Below, one piece after another: positions 17,338-26,572 of a DNA stretch of 64,000 nucleotides. The DNA is from Priestia iocasae. GTDB lineage: Bacteria; Bacillota; Bacilli; Bacillales; Bacillaceae_H. The stretch covers positions 477,538-541,537 of the forward strand of contig NZ_JAFBFC010000004.1 of the NCBI RefSeq assembly GCF_016909075.1. The letters run 5' to 3'. The number at the start of each line of letters is the position of its first letter. The stretch's first letter is position 1. The notes below the pieces were generated by a model. It did no database searches, had not been told where the DNA came from, and worked only from the letters and a program-made list of their open reading frames with translations. A program made the position numbers and the translations under genes.

Positions 17338-17374
17338 AAAAACCGATCTGTCAGTTTGACAGATCGGTTTTTGT
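17338..17374 (+). terminator. Terminator after the YfhE-like gene
   Basis: 15-bp perfect stem (AAAAACCGATCTGTC and complement) with a five-base loop and T run. Confidence 0.92.
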
Positions 17375-17453
17375 TTGAGGCAACGTCGTGTTAGAGTGTA
17401 GGCTTATAAATGGTGTTAAAACGTCTTTGCCATTGTGGTCAATAAAATGATTA

Positions 17454-18752
17454 TCAACTGGAAAGATGGGCTTCTTTTAACGTCACAGTCACTGTTGTTC
17501 CTTTTTCAACTTCACTTTCAAATACAATTGACCCTTGATGACGCTCTATAATTTTGTAACAAACAGCTAAACCTAATCCTGTGCCCGCTTCTTTTGTTGA
17601 ATAAAACGGTGTCCCAATTTGCTTAATTCGTTCCTTACTCATGCCTACTCCATCATCTTTACATGTAACAATCACGTTACCATCTTTTTTTGTGATACTT
17701 AGTTGAATTTTTCCGTGCTGTGACATCGCTTCTACACTATTTTTAATAATGTTAATAAACACCTGTTTTAACTGATTTGCATCACACAACACGTACATTT
17801 TTTCATCACTATGTTCAAGCTCAATTGAAATATCATGCAAATTTGCTTCAGCTATCATTAAAACAACTACTTGCTTCAAAAGCTCATTTATTTCTTCCTT
17901 TTGAAACGATACATGTTGCTTTTTCCCTAAAATAAGCATTTCACTAGAAATTAAGTTAATTCGATTAATTTCAGACATCATAATGTCTAAATGATCATGG
18001 TTCACTTCTTTTGTGACTTGTATGAGTTGTACAAAGCCTTTTAACGATGTTAGAGGATTTCGAATTTCATGTGCGACAGCCGCTGCCATTTGACCAATGA
18101 CTGACATCTTCTCTGACTCAATCATCCGTTCTTCATCTCGCCTGAAATTTGTAATGTCTCGACCAATCATAAAGACTCCACTTATCTCGTTATGTACAAT
18201 AATCGGCAAAAGAGAAGAGCGTAAAATACGTCTTTCTTCTTCTCTATTTAAGACTTGAAACTCAAATTTAGACGGTTTTCCTTTCAGCGCTTCACTAAAA
18301 TAGAATTTTACACGCTCAACATCCTCCGGTACGACCCACTTTGACATTCCACCCTGACCAATTTCAGCACATGAATAGCCCATAATTTGTTCACCTTCTG
18401 GGTTAACAGCTCGAATGGCTCCTTCTTTGCTAATTTCAAAAACTGCATCTGGGTTATGCTTGAATAATGATTGGTAATGTTCATTACTTGCTTGAAGCTC
18501 ATATTCTTTGTTTACTAACTTATTTTGTGTCTGAAACAAATCTCGTGCTCGATTGTAAACAAGTCCGTATAAGACAATACCTGTTATTAAGACAAAAAAC
18601 CACCCTTTATATTGTTGAAAAAAAATATATGCCTCAAAATCTCCTTCAGCTAGTTTATGTGAAAGTTGATCCGAAAAAATAATCCATATTGCTCCAATAA
18701 TAATATAAGAAATTGAGATTTTAGCCGCAATTTTACGCGCTTGTTCCACCAA
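17454..18752 (-). CDS. Membrane PAS sensor histidine kinase (sporulation-kinase-like)
   Basis: Two N-terminal membrane helices (about 12-28 and 50-68), a PAS domain (about 88-205), HisKA with phospho-acceptor His228 in AVAHEIRNPLTSLKGFVQLI, and a HATPase_c domain with N-box KNSVEAM and G-boxes DDGVGM and GTGLGLAV. This is the KinB/C/E-type layout that feeds the Spo0F phosphorelay. No response regulator is adjacent, consistent with an orphan kinase. GTG 18749 has slightly better spacing to GGTGG than TTG 18752. Confidence 0.88.
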   Translation of the reverse strand: MVEQARKIAAKISISYIIIGAIWIIFSDQLSHKLAEGDFEAYIFFQQYKGWFFVLITGIVLYGLVYNRARDLFQTQNKLVNKEYELQASNEHYQSLFKHNPDAVFEISKEGAIRAVNPEGEQIMGYSCAEIGQGGMSKWVVPEDVERVKFYFSEALKGKPSKFEFQVLNREEERRILRSSLLPIIVHNEISGVFMIGRDITNFRRDEERMIESEKMSVIGQMAAAVAHEIRNPLTSLKGFVQLIQVTKEVNHDHLDIMMSEINRINLISSEMLILGKKQHVSFQKEEINELLKQVVVLMIAEANLHDISIELEHSDEKMYVLCDANQLKQVFINIIKNSVEAMSQHGKIQLSITKKDGNVIVTCKDDGVGMSKERIKQIGTPFYSTKEAGTGLGLAVCYKIIERHQGSIVFESEVEKGTTVTVTLKEAHLSS

Positions 18753-18833
18753 TTTTTAACCACCTATTTACAAAATAGTCCGTTATCTTTTTTATCATAA
18801 ACCTTTTTGATTAAAAAAACACCATTTGTATAC

Positions 18834-18865
18834 AAAAGAGGTCGACTTTTCCGCCAACCTCTTTT
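18834..18865 (-). terminator. Terminator of the cyclophilin gene
   Basis: AAAAGAGGT (18834-18842) pairs with ACCTCTTTT (18857-18865). Confidence 0.75.
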
Positions 18866-18867
18866 CG

Positions 18868-19533
18868 CTACTGTACCTTTTTCGGTTCTGGATAGTTAAC
18901 ACCAAATGTATCAACTGTCACTTTGCTTATCTTTTGATCTTCTAACGGCTTGTCTTGTGGGTCTCTTTCTACTTCAACGATGGCTGTTGCGGTTTCAAGT
19001 CCTTCAATCACTTTACCAAATGCTGCATATTCTCCATCTAAAGACGGTGCATTTTCAACCATAATAAAAAATTGAGAACCTGCTGAATTAGGGTCACCTG
19101 ATCTTGCCATTGAAAGGACGCCTGTTTCATGTTTTAACTCATTTTCAAAACCATTAGAGCTAAACTCACCTTCAATTGCATAACCAGGACCACCTGTACC
19201 CATACCTTCTGGATCTCCACCTTGAATCATGAAACCTGGAATAACGCGGTGAAACGTAAGTCCATCATAAAATCCATCTTCAACTAATGAAATAAAGTTC
19301 GCAACAGTGTTCGGTGCGATATCTGGATAAAGCTCTAACTTCATGCTATCTCCATTTTCCATTGTCATCGTCACAACTGGATTTTTATCATCTTTTCCTT
19401 TTGGACTTGTTGTGGCTTCTTCCTTTCCTTCTTTTTCACTTGATCCGCACGCTACTAGAAAGATACTGCATGCAAGTATAAGAAAAAGAACTGAAAAAAA
19501 ACGACTACTTTTCAACTTGTTCACGCTTACCAA
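18868..19533 (-). CDS. Peptidyl-prolyl cis-trans isomerase lipoprotein (cyclophilin type)
   Basis: An exported, lipid-anchored foldase: signal sequence with lipobox LVAC (Cys29), a short Lys/Glu-rich linker, then a bacterial cyclophilin domain (about 48-215). Catalytic features are FHRVIPGFMIQGGDP (Arg), GSQFFIM and FGKVIEGL. The start is probably TTG 19533, five bases after AAAGGAG; GTG 19524 is possible. It probably acts on proteins folding outside the membrane. It lies between a sensor kinase and a sigma-54 activator without an obvious functional link. Confidence 0.9.
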   Translation of the reverse strand: MVSVNKLKSSRFFSVLFLILACSIFLVACGSSEKEGKEEATTSPKGKDDKNPVVTMTMENGDSMKLELYPDIAPNTVANFISLVEDGFYDGLTFHRVIPGFMIQGGDPEGMGTGGPGYAIEGEFSSNGFENELKHETGVLSMARSGDPNSAGSQFFIMVENAPSLDGEYAAFGKVIEGLETATAIVEVERDPQDKPLEDQKISKVTVDTFGVNYPEPKKVQ

Positions 19534-19564
19534 GCTCCTTTATGTATCATTTTTACCATTCACA

Positions 19565-20956
19565 TTATATAACAAAATCAGGTATTTGACTCTCTCGAAA
19601 TTTTTTCAATCGATATTGAAGACTTTGACGACTCATGCCAAGCTGCTCTGCTGCCTTCGAGATATTGCCATTCTCACCATTTAGGACATCTTTAATGTAG
19701 TCCTTTTCCACACGCTCAAGCCTTTCTTTTAATGTTTCTTTGTTTCCTATCACTTCATGTACTTTAGGTGTATTCATATGGATGTTAGACGAGCGAAGGC
19801 GCAACGGTAGATGCTCGAGTGTAATGACGCTCTCTTGGTAAGCACGATTCATCGCACCTTCTATTGCATGCTCTAGCTCTCGTACGTTTCCAAGCCATGA
19901 ATGTTGTTGAAGTGCTGACTGAACACTTGAATCAACACCGTTTATACTCATTCCAAACAATTGATTGTATTTACGAATAAAATGGTTCGTTAAAAGTGAA
20001 ATGTCTTCTTTACGTTCTCTCAAAGGTGGAATGTGAAGAGGAACAACACTCAAACGATAGTATAAATCTCTTCGTAAACGCCCTTGTTCTAAAGCATGAA
20101 GAGGATCTTCGTTTATCGTCGCAATCACACGTACATCAATTTCTTTCTCTTCCATTCCCCCAACTCGACGAATTTTTCGTTCTTGCAATACACGAAGAAG
20201 CTTTGCTTGCAACGTAAAGTTTAGTGAATTAATTTCGTCTAAAAGAAGGGTTCCGCCATTAGCCAATTCAAATAACCCAGGCTTATCAAGCGCACCCGTA
20301 AACGCCCCTTTTTCTGTGCCAAATAATAAGCTTTCTAACAATGTTTCTGGAATTGCGGCACAGTTTTGGCTAATAAACGGCATTCTAGATCGATCACTTC
20401 CATAATGAATACTTTGAGCAACAATTTCTTTTCCCGTTCCTGTTTCTCCGATAATGAAAACAGAAGAAGAAGTGCGTGTTGCCTGCTTTGCTTCTTCAAT
20501 CATCGTTTGTACAGCGTGACTATTTCCGATGAATTCGTTAAATGTATACACATCTTTTTTCGCTCTTACTAAATTTTGTTTAATGACCGTTTCTAGCTGT
20601 GTGACATCTTTTGATAATTCAACTGCACCGATAATGTCATTGTTTTTTCTTATCGGAAACGTGTTATTAATCGTTGTGATTTCTTTGCCTTTGTTGTTGT
20701 AGTACGTTTGTTTTCGGTTACGGGTTACTTTTCCTTCATTTAATGCAGATAGAAGTGTACTATCATCATTTTTTTCAAATCCAAACACGTCACGAAAATC
20801 TTTATTTAATACTTCTTCTAGCGCCATGGATTCTGTTTTCATTGCTTTACGATTATAAATGACCGTGATTCCGTCACTATCAATAATGTGTACGCCAACA
20901 TCTAACTCTTCGAGGACCGCTTTGTACATAAGCCATGTCGTTTCATTGCACTTCAT
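19565..20956 (-). CDS. Sigma-54-dependent activator with PAS domain (RocR-like)
   Basis: N-terminal PAS domain (about 8-120), central AAA+ domain with Walker A GETGTGKE (170-177), the sigma-54 contact loop GAFTGA (217-222) and Walker B GGTLLLDEIN, and a C-terminal Fis-type HTH (NISKAAEQLGMSRQSLQYRLKK). Length 463 and layout match RocR and other Bacillus amino-acid catabolism activators. No convincing -24/-12 promoter or catabolic operon was found in this window, so the regulon is elsewhere. ATG 20956 sits behind GGGGGGAG. Confidence 0.9.
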   Translation of the reverse strand: MKCNETTWLMYKAVLEELDVGVHIIDSDGITVIYNRKAMKTESMALEEVLNKDFRDVFGFEKNDDSTLLSALNEGKVTRNRKQTYYNNKGKEITTINNTFPIRKNNDIIGAVELSKDVTQLETVIKQNLVRAKKDVYTFNEFIGNSHAVQTMIEEAKQATRTSSSVFIIGETGTGKEIVAQSIHYGSDRSRMPFISQNCAAIPETLLESLLFGTEKGAFTGALDKPGLFELANGGTLLLDEINSLNFTLQAKLLRVLQERKIRRVGGMEEKEIDVRVIATINEDPLHALEQGRLRRDLYYRLSVVPLHIPPLRERKEDISLLTNHFIRKYNQLFGMSINGVDSSVQSALQQHSWLGNVRELEHAIEGAMNRAYQESVITLEHLPLRLRSSNIHMNTPKVHEVIGNKETLKERLERVEKDYIKDVLNGENGNISKAAEQLGMSRQSLQYRLKKFRESQIPDFVI

Positions 20957-21051
20957 TAATTCTCCCCCCTGTCCGTGTCTTACCTTTCTTTATAGTATTA
21001 GCCATTGGATTGAGTCATCCTTCTTTTTTATGGCAGTTGTTTCTCTATGTG

Positions 21052-21101
21052 AAAAAGCCTGCTAGAAATCTCCAATGATCATTGGATGTTCCTAACAGGC
21101 T
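21052..21101 (-). terminator. Terminator of the azoreductase gene
   Basis: Imperfect long hairpin containing CCAATG/CATTGG and an AGCCTG/CAGGCT base stem, followed by five T on the minus strand. Confidence 0.8.
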
Positions 21102-21151
21102 ATTAAAAGTGAGTAGTACTTTCAATAATGGTGAATCATGACGTTGATTTA

Positions 21152-21778
21152 TTAAAATGTCGCTGCTACCTCGATAGCTTTTTCTATCCCTTCTTGAATA
21201 ATACGTTCTGCTTGTTCTGGCAGCTGGTTATGACCCTCGATGATGACTTTTGATAGCTCATGAACACCAAAAAAGTTCATCACTGCTTGCACATAATTTA
21301 CAGCCATTTCAGTTTGTGCAGCAGGCCCTTCTGAATAGATACCGCCTCGTGCATTCAGTAGAGCTACTTTTTTATTTGATACAAGCCCAACTGGTCCTTC
21401 TGGTGTATATTTAAACGTTTTACCTGCACGATTTAAGTAATCAAAGTATGTGTGCAACACCGCTGGTACGGTGAAGTTCCATAATGGAAATGCAATAACA
21501 ATTTTATCTGCATTTAAAAATTGTTGTAAGTACTGACTAGCTACTTGCTCGGCTTGTTTTTCTGTTTCTGTCATGTCAAGACCACGATCTTTTTTAAATA
21601 CACCATTGATCATGTTTACATCTAAATAAGGCAATGATTCCTTGTATAAATCTAGTTCAATAATTGTATCATTAGGATGCGTTTCTGTGTAACTCGCTAA
21701 AAATGCCTCATATAATTTTACACTCACAGCTTGTTCAGCTGGACGATTGTTTGCTTTTACAAATAACACTGTTGCCAT
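21152..21778 (-). CDS. FMN-dependent NADH-azoreductase
   Basis: Flavodoxin-like quinone/azo reductase (AzoR; B. subtilis AzoR1/AzoR2). Visible are the N-terminal FMN phosphate region (VKANNRPAEQAVSVKLYEAF), PLWNFTVPAVLHTYFDYLNRAGKTF around 100-125 and LLNARGGIYSEGP near 143. At 208 residues it has family length. It probably detoxifies quinones and electrophiles, with azo-dye cleavage incidental. AAGGAGAG precedes ATG 21778. It is a single gene. Confidence 0.93.
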   Translation of the reverse strand: MATVLFVKANNRPAEQAVSVKLYEAFLASYTETHPNDTIIELDLYKESLPYLDVNMINGVFKKDRGLDMTETEKQAEQVASQYLQQFLNADKIVIAFPLWNFTVPAVLHTYFDYLNRAGKTFKYTPEGPVGLVSNKKVALLNARGGIYSEGPAAQTEMAVNYVQAVMNFFGVHELSKVIIEGHNQLPEQAERIIQEGIEKAIEVAATF

Positions 21779-21935
21779 CTAGCTCTCTCCTTTTTCCTGT
21801 TGAATTGTTCGACTCTCTCATTGTAACGAGATTGCTCGAGGATTCATTCATCGAAAAGAGGGAAGTTTTTATCATAAAAAGGCTGTAACAAAAAAGACCA
21901 CTTTCTACAACTTTCCACTGAATCGTTGTACTACT

Positions 21936-21969
21936 AAAAAAGGATTGACCATGAAGGTCAATCCTTTAA
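21936..21969. terminator. Terminator of the BCCT transporter gene
   Basis: AAAGGATTGACC (21939-21950) pairs with GGTCAATCCTTT (21956-21967), with A/T runs on both sides. Confidence 0.85.
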
Positions 21970-21970
21970 A

Positions 21971-23533
21971 TTATGCACCTTTTTTATTCACAACTGCTTT
22001 TGGTTTTTGCTTCGAGCTAATCATTGCTTCTTTTCTCAATTCTTTAATAAGTGATGCGCACATCATAATAATGACAAACATAAACGGAAATGCAGCTAAT
22101 ATGGATGCTCGTTCAAGTGCACCAAGCCCTCCGCTATATAAAAGTACGGCAGCCGTAGAAGATAAAATGATTCCCCACGTTACTTTAATCGCTGTACTTG
22201 GATTTAAGCTACCACCTGACGTCTGCATTCCTAATACATACATAGCAGAGTCAGCAGAAGTGATAAAGAACACGCTAATTAATAGAATAGCAACAATCGA
22301 TAATACAAATCCCATAGAGCCAAAGCCTTCAAATGTCGCAAACAAACCTACTTCAGGACCAATCAATTGAATTTGTTGATAAATATTTGCTTCTTTAAAT
22401 ATTTCCATATGCAGCCCTGTTCCGCCAAAGACAGAAAACCAAAGTACACAGTATAAAGCTGGGATAAATAAAACTCCTAGTAAAAATTCACGAATCGTAC
22501 GTCCTTTTGAAACGCGCGCAATGAATGTCCCTACAAACGGAGACCATGCAATCCACCATGCCCAATAAAGAATGGTCCAATCCTTTACCCATGTTGCGCC
22601 ATCTTGATTAATTGGATTTAAGCGCAAGCTCATGCTTGGTAAATTCTGAATATACGTACCTAATGTAGTTGTGAAAAAGCTCATAATAAAATTAGTAGGT
22701 CCAAAGATTAATAGAAATGCACAAAGCGTCGTTGCAATAACGATATTGACATTACTTAAAATTTTCACACCTCGATCTAATCCAGTAAGAGCTGAAATCA
22801 TAAATAACACGGTCACAACGGCAATGATGATTAAAATGGTCGTAATGTTGTTGTTGATGCTAGGAAACAAGTAGTGAAGACCTCCACCAATTTGTTTAGC
22901 ACCAAATCCTAACGTTGCGGCTACGCCAAAGACAGTCGCAAACGTGGCAAGTACATCAATAACTTTCCCCATAAATGAGTCAGGAGCTTGTTTAAATAGA
23001 GGGGTAACAGTAGCACTAATTGTTCCAGGAGCATTTTTGCGGAAAGTAAAGTATGCGATTACTAATGCAACAACAGCGTAGAGTGCCCAAGCATGAAGTC
23101 CCCAATGAAAGAATGAATATCTCATGGCTAAGTTTGCACTTTCTGTTGTTGCACCTTCTCCTATTGGTGGGTTGTAATAGTGAGAAAGCGGTTCGGATAC
23201 ACCCCAAAATACAAGTCCAATCCCCATACCAGCACTAAACAGCATGCCAAACCACGATAGATTACTATATTCAGGTCGATCGTCATCTTTACCTAGACGA
23301 ATTTTTCCATACTTTGAAAATACTAAAAAGAGAGCAAATACTAATAGGCCAGTTGCTACTAATAAATAAAGCCAGCCAAAGTTCGCGAGTAAGCCCGTTT
23401 GAATAGAAGTCGTAACAGCATCTAAGCTAAAGCTACCTAATGATGAAGCAGGAATAAATCCCCATACGATAAAGATTGAGCATACAAGTAATGCCCATAT
23501 AAAAACAGGTTGTTGTTTTTTATTGTCTTGCAA
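21971..23533 (-). CDS. opuD: BCCT family glycine betaine transporter (OpuD-like)
   Basis: Sodium-coupled uptake of betaine-type compatible solutes. It has about 12 membrane segments, the betaine-type GMGIGLVFWGVSEP motif and the family signature WAWWIAWSPFVGTFIARVSKGRTIREF. The longest frame starts at 23569, but AAGGAG lies inside that extension; the start set by it is TTG 23533 (520 residues). It supports osmotic stress tolerance. Related betaine, carnitine or choline transporters cannot be separated with certainty by eye. Confidence 0.85.
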   Translation of the reverse strand: MQDNKKQQPVFIWALLVCSIFIVWGFIPASSLGSFSLDAVTTSIQTGLLANFGWLYLLVATGLLVFALFLVFSKYGKIRLGKDDDRPEYSNLSWFGMLFSAGMGIGLVFWGVSEPLSHYYNPPIGEGATTESANLAMRYSFFHWGLHAWALYAVVALVIAYFTFRKNAPGTISATVTPLFKQAPDSFMGKVIDVLATFATVFGVAATLGFGAKQIGGGLHYLFPSINNNITTILIIIAVVTVLFMISALTGLDRGVKILSNVNIVIATTLCAFLLIFGPTNFIMSFFTTTLGTYIQNLPSMSLRLNPINQDGATWVKDWTILYWAWWIAWSPFVGTFIARVSKGRTIREFLLGVLFIPALYCVLWFSVFGGTGLHMEIFKEANIYQQIQLIGPEVGLFATFEGFGSMGFVLSIVAILLISVFFITSADSAMYVLGMQTSGGSLNPSTAIKVTWGIILSSTAAVLLYSGGLGALERASILAAFPFMFVIIMMCASLIKELRKEAMISSKQKPKAVVNKKGA

Positions 23534-23635
23534 AATACATCCACTCCTTAACAATTCATTTTTTTTCAATGTTTCTCTGTCATTGTGTTATGACTTCTCG
23601 ATTACACTGACTGAGCATTCAATCACTTAAAAAAT

Positions 23636-23745
23636 CACACAACATTCCTTGCGCGTCTTTCGATTTGTTTCACTAGATTTAGAAGGCAAGGAATATTGCT
23701 GTATGTATCAAGTAGGTGTTTCTTATTCTTTTTGATACACCCCTG
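23636..23745. repeat. Dispersed hairpin repeat, copy B
   Basis: CAACATTCCTTGC pairs with GCAAGGAATATTG (about 23641-23652 with 23686-23698). The loop contains ACTAGATTT (23672-23680), matching ACTGGATTT of the other copies, and a GTATCAA...TTTTGATAC stem follows. It lies between two minus-strand genes and may end transcription of the hypothetical gene upstream. Confidence 0.55.
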
Positions 23746-24111
23746 TTAGGTTGTCAATGCTTGAAACACTTGATTTCCACGTACTGTATTAGAAATGAAC
23801 TTGTACGGTTTCATCGGACGTTCAAAACATAATGACATAAACATTAAATGGTCCACGCATTTTTCAGCAGCTTTTCGATTAATGTTCGTATGTGATTTTT
23901 CAAATATATATTTATCACCGCTCAACTTTTTAATTGGGCGTGTCACAACCACATTTTCAACGATTTCTTTAATGGTCACTCCTGAATTTTTAGAAATGTA
24001 AGAAAACACCTCATGTAATGTTGCATCTTGCTTCACAATTTCTGCAAACATGAACGCAGTGTGCTCAACAAACTGTGTTTCTTCAAACTGATTAAAAAAC
24101 TCGAAATCCAT
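23746..24111 (-). CDS. Hypothetical protein, 121 aa (possible wHTH)
   Basis: No family assigned. Soluble, helical, 121 residues; the region from about 50 to 115 (IVENVVVTRPIKKLSGDKYIFEKSHTNINRKAAEKCVDHLMF) with a terminal VRGNQVFQAL resembles a winged-helix arrangement, but that is a weak impression. It sits upstream of the BCCT transporter in the same direction, separated by repeat copy B. Its own promoter region carries repeated TAGTAAC boxes. Confidence 0.6.
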   Translation of the reverse strand: MDFEFFNQFEETQFVEHTAFMFAEIVKQDATLHEVFSYISKNSGVTIKEIVENVVVTRPIKKLSGDKYIFEKSHTNINRKAAEKCVDHLMFMSLCFERPMKPYKFISNTVRGNQVFQALTT

Positions 24112-24146
24112 GTCGCTCCCTCATTTTCTCAAAGTGATGATATATA

Positions 24147-24174
24147 ATATAGTAACCTATTATAGTAACTATAT
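24147..24174. promoter_or_regulatory. TAGTAAC direct/inverted repeat upstream of the 121-aa gene
   Basis: TAGTAAC occurs at 24150-24156 and 24163-24169, nested in an ATATAGT...ACTATAT inverted repeat, 36-63 bases upstream of the minus-strand start codon. It could be an operator; no regulator is known for it. Confidence 0.4.
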
Positions 24175-24307
24175 CAAGTGACGATACTTAAACTTCGCCA
24201 TATTTCTATTTTTTTATAATCTTACCCTTTTGATGGTTTATTCAAAAACGAAAAAAGCAGGAATATTTCCTAACCACCCTGTTTATATTTTTAACATAGA
24301 ACTTTAC

Positions 24308-24350
24308 AAAAAAAGGGAGAGCCAATTACCCCTACAATTGGTTCTCTCTT
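24308..24350 (-). terminator. Orphan terminator in the 24112-24518 gap
   Basis: GGGAGAGCCAATT pairs with AATTGGTTCTCTC, followed by a seven-T run on the minus strand. The only candidate gene in front of it is a 22-codon frame at 24355-24423. Confidence 0.75.
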
Positions 24351-24354
24351 TTTC

Positions 24355-24423
24355 TTATTGCTGAGAATAGCAACTTGATTTAGGAGTCTCTGTATCGTTA
24401 AGTTGATTCGCTAATTCCTGCAA
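24355..24423 (-). CDS. Possible 22-aa peptide
   Basis: TTG 24423 lies seven bases after AAAGAGG and runs to TAA 24355 just before a strong terminator: MQELANQLNDTETPKSSCYS.. (22 residues). No homologue is known to me. It could equally be part of a small RNA. Nothing else is seen in the 400-base gap. Confidence 0.25.
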   Translation of the reverse strand: MQELANQLNDTETPKSSCYSQQ

Positions 24424-24518
24424 TTCATGTACCTCTTTTAGTATGGCTATTTAAAGAGAAAGAATAAGTTTTAGTCTAAACCTTTCTCCTTCACGATATA
24501 TATGTACAAGTAGTAATC

Positions 24519-25118
24519 ATGTCGCTACATAGGATGATGCTTATGTTTTCAAAGGGATTGGCTATTTTCTGCGGAAGTTTTTTAATTGCAATTGGACTAA
24601 ACGCTTTTTTAGCACCTCATCATTTAATTGATGGCGGATTAATGGGACTTGCACTTATTATCTTTTATGCGTTCAACACTCCTGTTGGTGTGTCTACATT
24701 GCTGCTTAATGTGCCGGTTTATTTGTTTGCGTTTATGAAAGACAAAACGTTTTTTTACAATGGCATTTGTGGCTTGTTATGTTCTTCTCTTTTTGCCGAC
24801 TATTTGTTCTTTTTACATGATGATCTTTCTCTTTCTATATTTGAGAGCAGTATTCTTGGAGGATTCTGTGTAGGAGTAGGTATTGGTTTAATGCTTCGAT
24901 ATGACACGAGCTCTGATGGCGTGGACCTCATTGCTCAATTTATTTCAAAGTCTTGGGCGGTGAATGTCGGATTTACTATTTTATTAATTGATCTTTTCAT
25001 TATGGTCGCAGGGATGCAAGTGATTGGCTGGAGAGCTTTTTGTTACTCTGTGCTTGTAATTACTGTTGGAGGAATGATGATTACCCTCCTTACCGCAACG
25101 AAACGCCCACCTGTTTAG
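24519..25118 (+). CDS. YitT family membrane protein
   Basis: About five to six hydrophobic segments. FCGSFLIAIGLNAFLAPHHLIDGGLMGLALI near the N-terminus and LMLRYDTSSDGVDLIAQF in the middle are the YitT/DUF161 signature (GG.....L). At 199 residues it lacks the C-terminal DUF2179 domain of longer members. Ribosome binding is weak for every candidate ATG (24519, 24534, 24537). Transport substrate is unknown. A second, more typical YitT protein is encoded at 62977. Confidence 0.82.
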   Translation: MSLHRMMLMFSKGLAIFCGSFLIAIGLNAFLAPHHLIDGGLMGLALIIFYAFNTPVGVSTLLLNVPVYLFAFMKDKTFFYNGICGLLCSSLFADYLFFLHDDLSLSIFESSILGGFCVGVGIGLMLRYDTSSDGVDLIAQFISKSWAVNVGFTILLIDLFIMVAGMQVIGWRAFCYSVLVITVGGMMITLLTATKRPPV

Positions 25119-25130
25119 TGGCGTTTTTCT
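25100..25130 (+). terminator. Terminator of the short YitT gene
   Basis: AAACGCC pairs with GGCGTTT, followed by T run, overlapping the stop codon. Confidence 0.75.
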
Positions 25131-25249
25131 ATGTCCAAAGACCTCTTTTTTATTTCGCGATTCGAAATGTTTGAAGCGTATCTTCCTCCTTGTTATAATG
25201 AACCACATCATCTTGAAGATGAGACTCTTTACATAAGGAGAGAAAGAAA

Positions 25250-26305
25250 ATGAGTAATATTACAAAATTATTAGAACCGACAACCATTGAAGCTTTTTCT
25301 TTAAAAACTCGTACGGCAATGGCTCCGATGACGCGCTGTTTTGCCGATGATGAAACAGGTGTTGTAAATGAAGCCATTGTAGAATACTACCGTAAACGAG
25401 CAGAAGATGGAATTGGTCTTATCATTACAGAAGGGACCGTCATTAGTGACCGTGCAAAAGGAAATCCTGGCGTACCAGGAATCTATTCTCCTGAACAAGT
25501 AGCCGCATGGAGAAAAGTAACCGAAGCGGTTCATCAAGAAGGCGGAACAATCATCGCTCAAATTTGGCATGTAGGACGTCTTAGTCACTCTGAATTAATT
25601 AAAGGACAGCAACCACAAGCACCATCTGCTATCGCTGCAAATGGGCAAGTACCACGTTTTCGCAAACCTTACGAAACACCTGAGGAAATGTCTAAAGAAG
25701 ACATTAAGCTGGTTGTTGCTCAATATGCCAAGGCAGCACGAAACGCCATCGATGCAGGATTTGATGGTGTTGAAGTTCACGGTGCACATGGCTATTTAAT
25801 TGATCAATTTAATTCTGCTGTTTCAAATAAGCGTACAGACGAATACGGTGGAGACCTTGCACAACGCTTAACATTTATGAAAGAAGTACTACGTGCTGTC
25901 ATTAACGAAATTGGGGCAGACCGCGTCGTTATTCGCTTTTCTCCACATAAAATGGATGACCTTTCTTATCGTTGGGATGATGCAGAGCAAGCTCTACAAA
26001 CATACATCGATGCCTTTAAAGAGGTAGGCGTAAAAATGATTCACCCATCGATGTTAAACTTCTACGAAGAAGCAAAAGATGGAAAAAACATTTACGAAAT
26101 TGTTCGTGAAAAATGGGAAGGGCCGATTATTGGTGTGGGTGATTTAACACCCGAATCAGCTGAACGAGCTCTACAAGCTGGTTGGGTTGACGTTGCTGCA
26201 ATCGGACGCCCACTTATCGCAAATCCAGACTACATTCAGCGAATAAAAGAAGAGAAAAAGCTAGTAGAATATGAAGCAAGCGAACACTTGCCTTTACTCG
26301 TATAA
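25250..26305 (+). CDS. Old yellow enzyme family NADH:flavin oxidoreductase (alkene reductase)
   Basis: FMN-dependent TIM-barrel reductase of activated alkenes. Motifs: MAPMTRC near residue 24, GTVISDRAKGNPG, IWHVGRLSHSEL (His pair region), GFDGVEVHGAHGYLIDQF near 168-185, NKRTDEYGG and the C-terminal GVGDLTPESAERAL...DVAAIGRPLIANPD flavin-phosphate region. At 351 residues it resembles the plant/bacterial OYE1-like class more than the shorter YqjM. AAGGAGAG precedes ATG 25250. The physiological substrate is unknown, probably electrophile detoxification. Confidence 0.9.
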   Translation: MSNITKLLEPTTIEAFSLKTRTAMAPMTRCFADDETGVVNEAIVEYYRKRAEDGIGLIITEGTVISDRAKGNPGVPGIYSPEQVAAWRKVTEAVHQEGGTIIAQIWHVGRLSHSELIKGQQPQAPSAIAANGQVPRFRKPYETPEEMSKEDIKLVVAQYAKAARNAIDAGFDGVEVHGAHGYLIDQFNSAVSNKRTDEYGGDLAQRLTFMKEVLRAVINEIGADRVVIRFSPHKMDDLSYRWDDAEQALQTYIDAFKEVGVKMIHPSMLNFYEEAKDGKNIYEIVREKWEGPIIGVGDLTPESAERALQAGWVDVAAIGRPLIANPDYIQRIKEEKKLVEYEASEHLPLLV

Positions 26306-26317
26306 AACAGCTGCTTG

Positions 26318-26415
26318 TTTAAGCAAAATGCCTTCCCTATTGATCCATCGATTTGACTGGATTTAGTAGGGAAGGCATTTTTGCGACTTGAAGCAAATGG
26401 GTCCGTTTTGGCTCC
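26318..26415. repeat. Dispersed hairpin repeat, copy C
   Basis: A 15-bp stem (AAAATGCCTTCCCTA at 26325-26339 with its complement from 26367) carries an inner ATCCA/TGGAT pair and loop ACTGGATTT (26356-26364). It directly follows the reductase gene and could terminate it. The remaining sequence to 26572 shows no gene. Confidence 0.65.
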
Positions 26416-26572
26416 GTTTGGTTCAAGTTCTCTATTTTCAAATTATAGGGGTAAAATGAAAAGGTTACCTTTATTCTACCATACCATTTGTGGTTATTTT
26501 TTCCTCTTTACTTAAACACATCTTATGACCTATTTTTTAATAAATTGGTTGTTTAATTAAAGAGATAGACGG

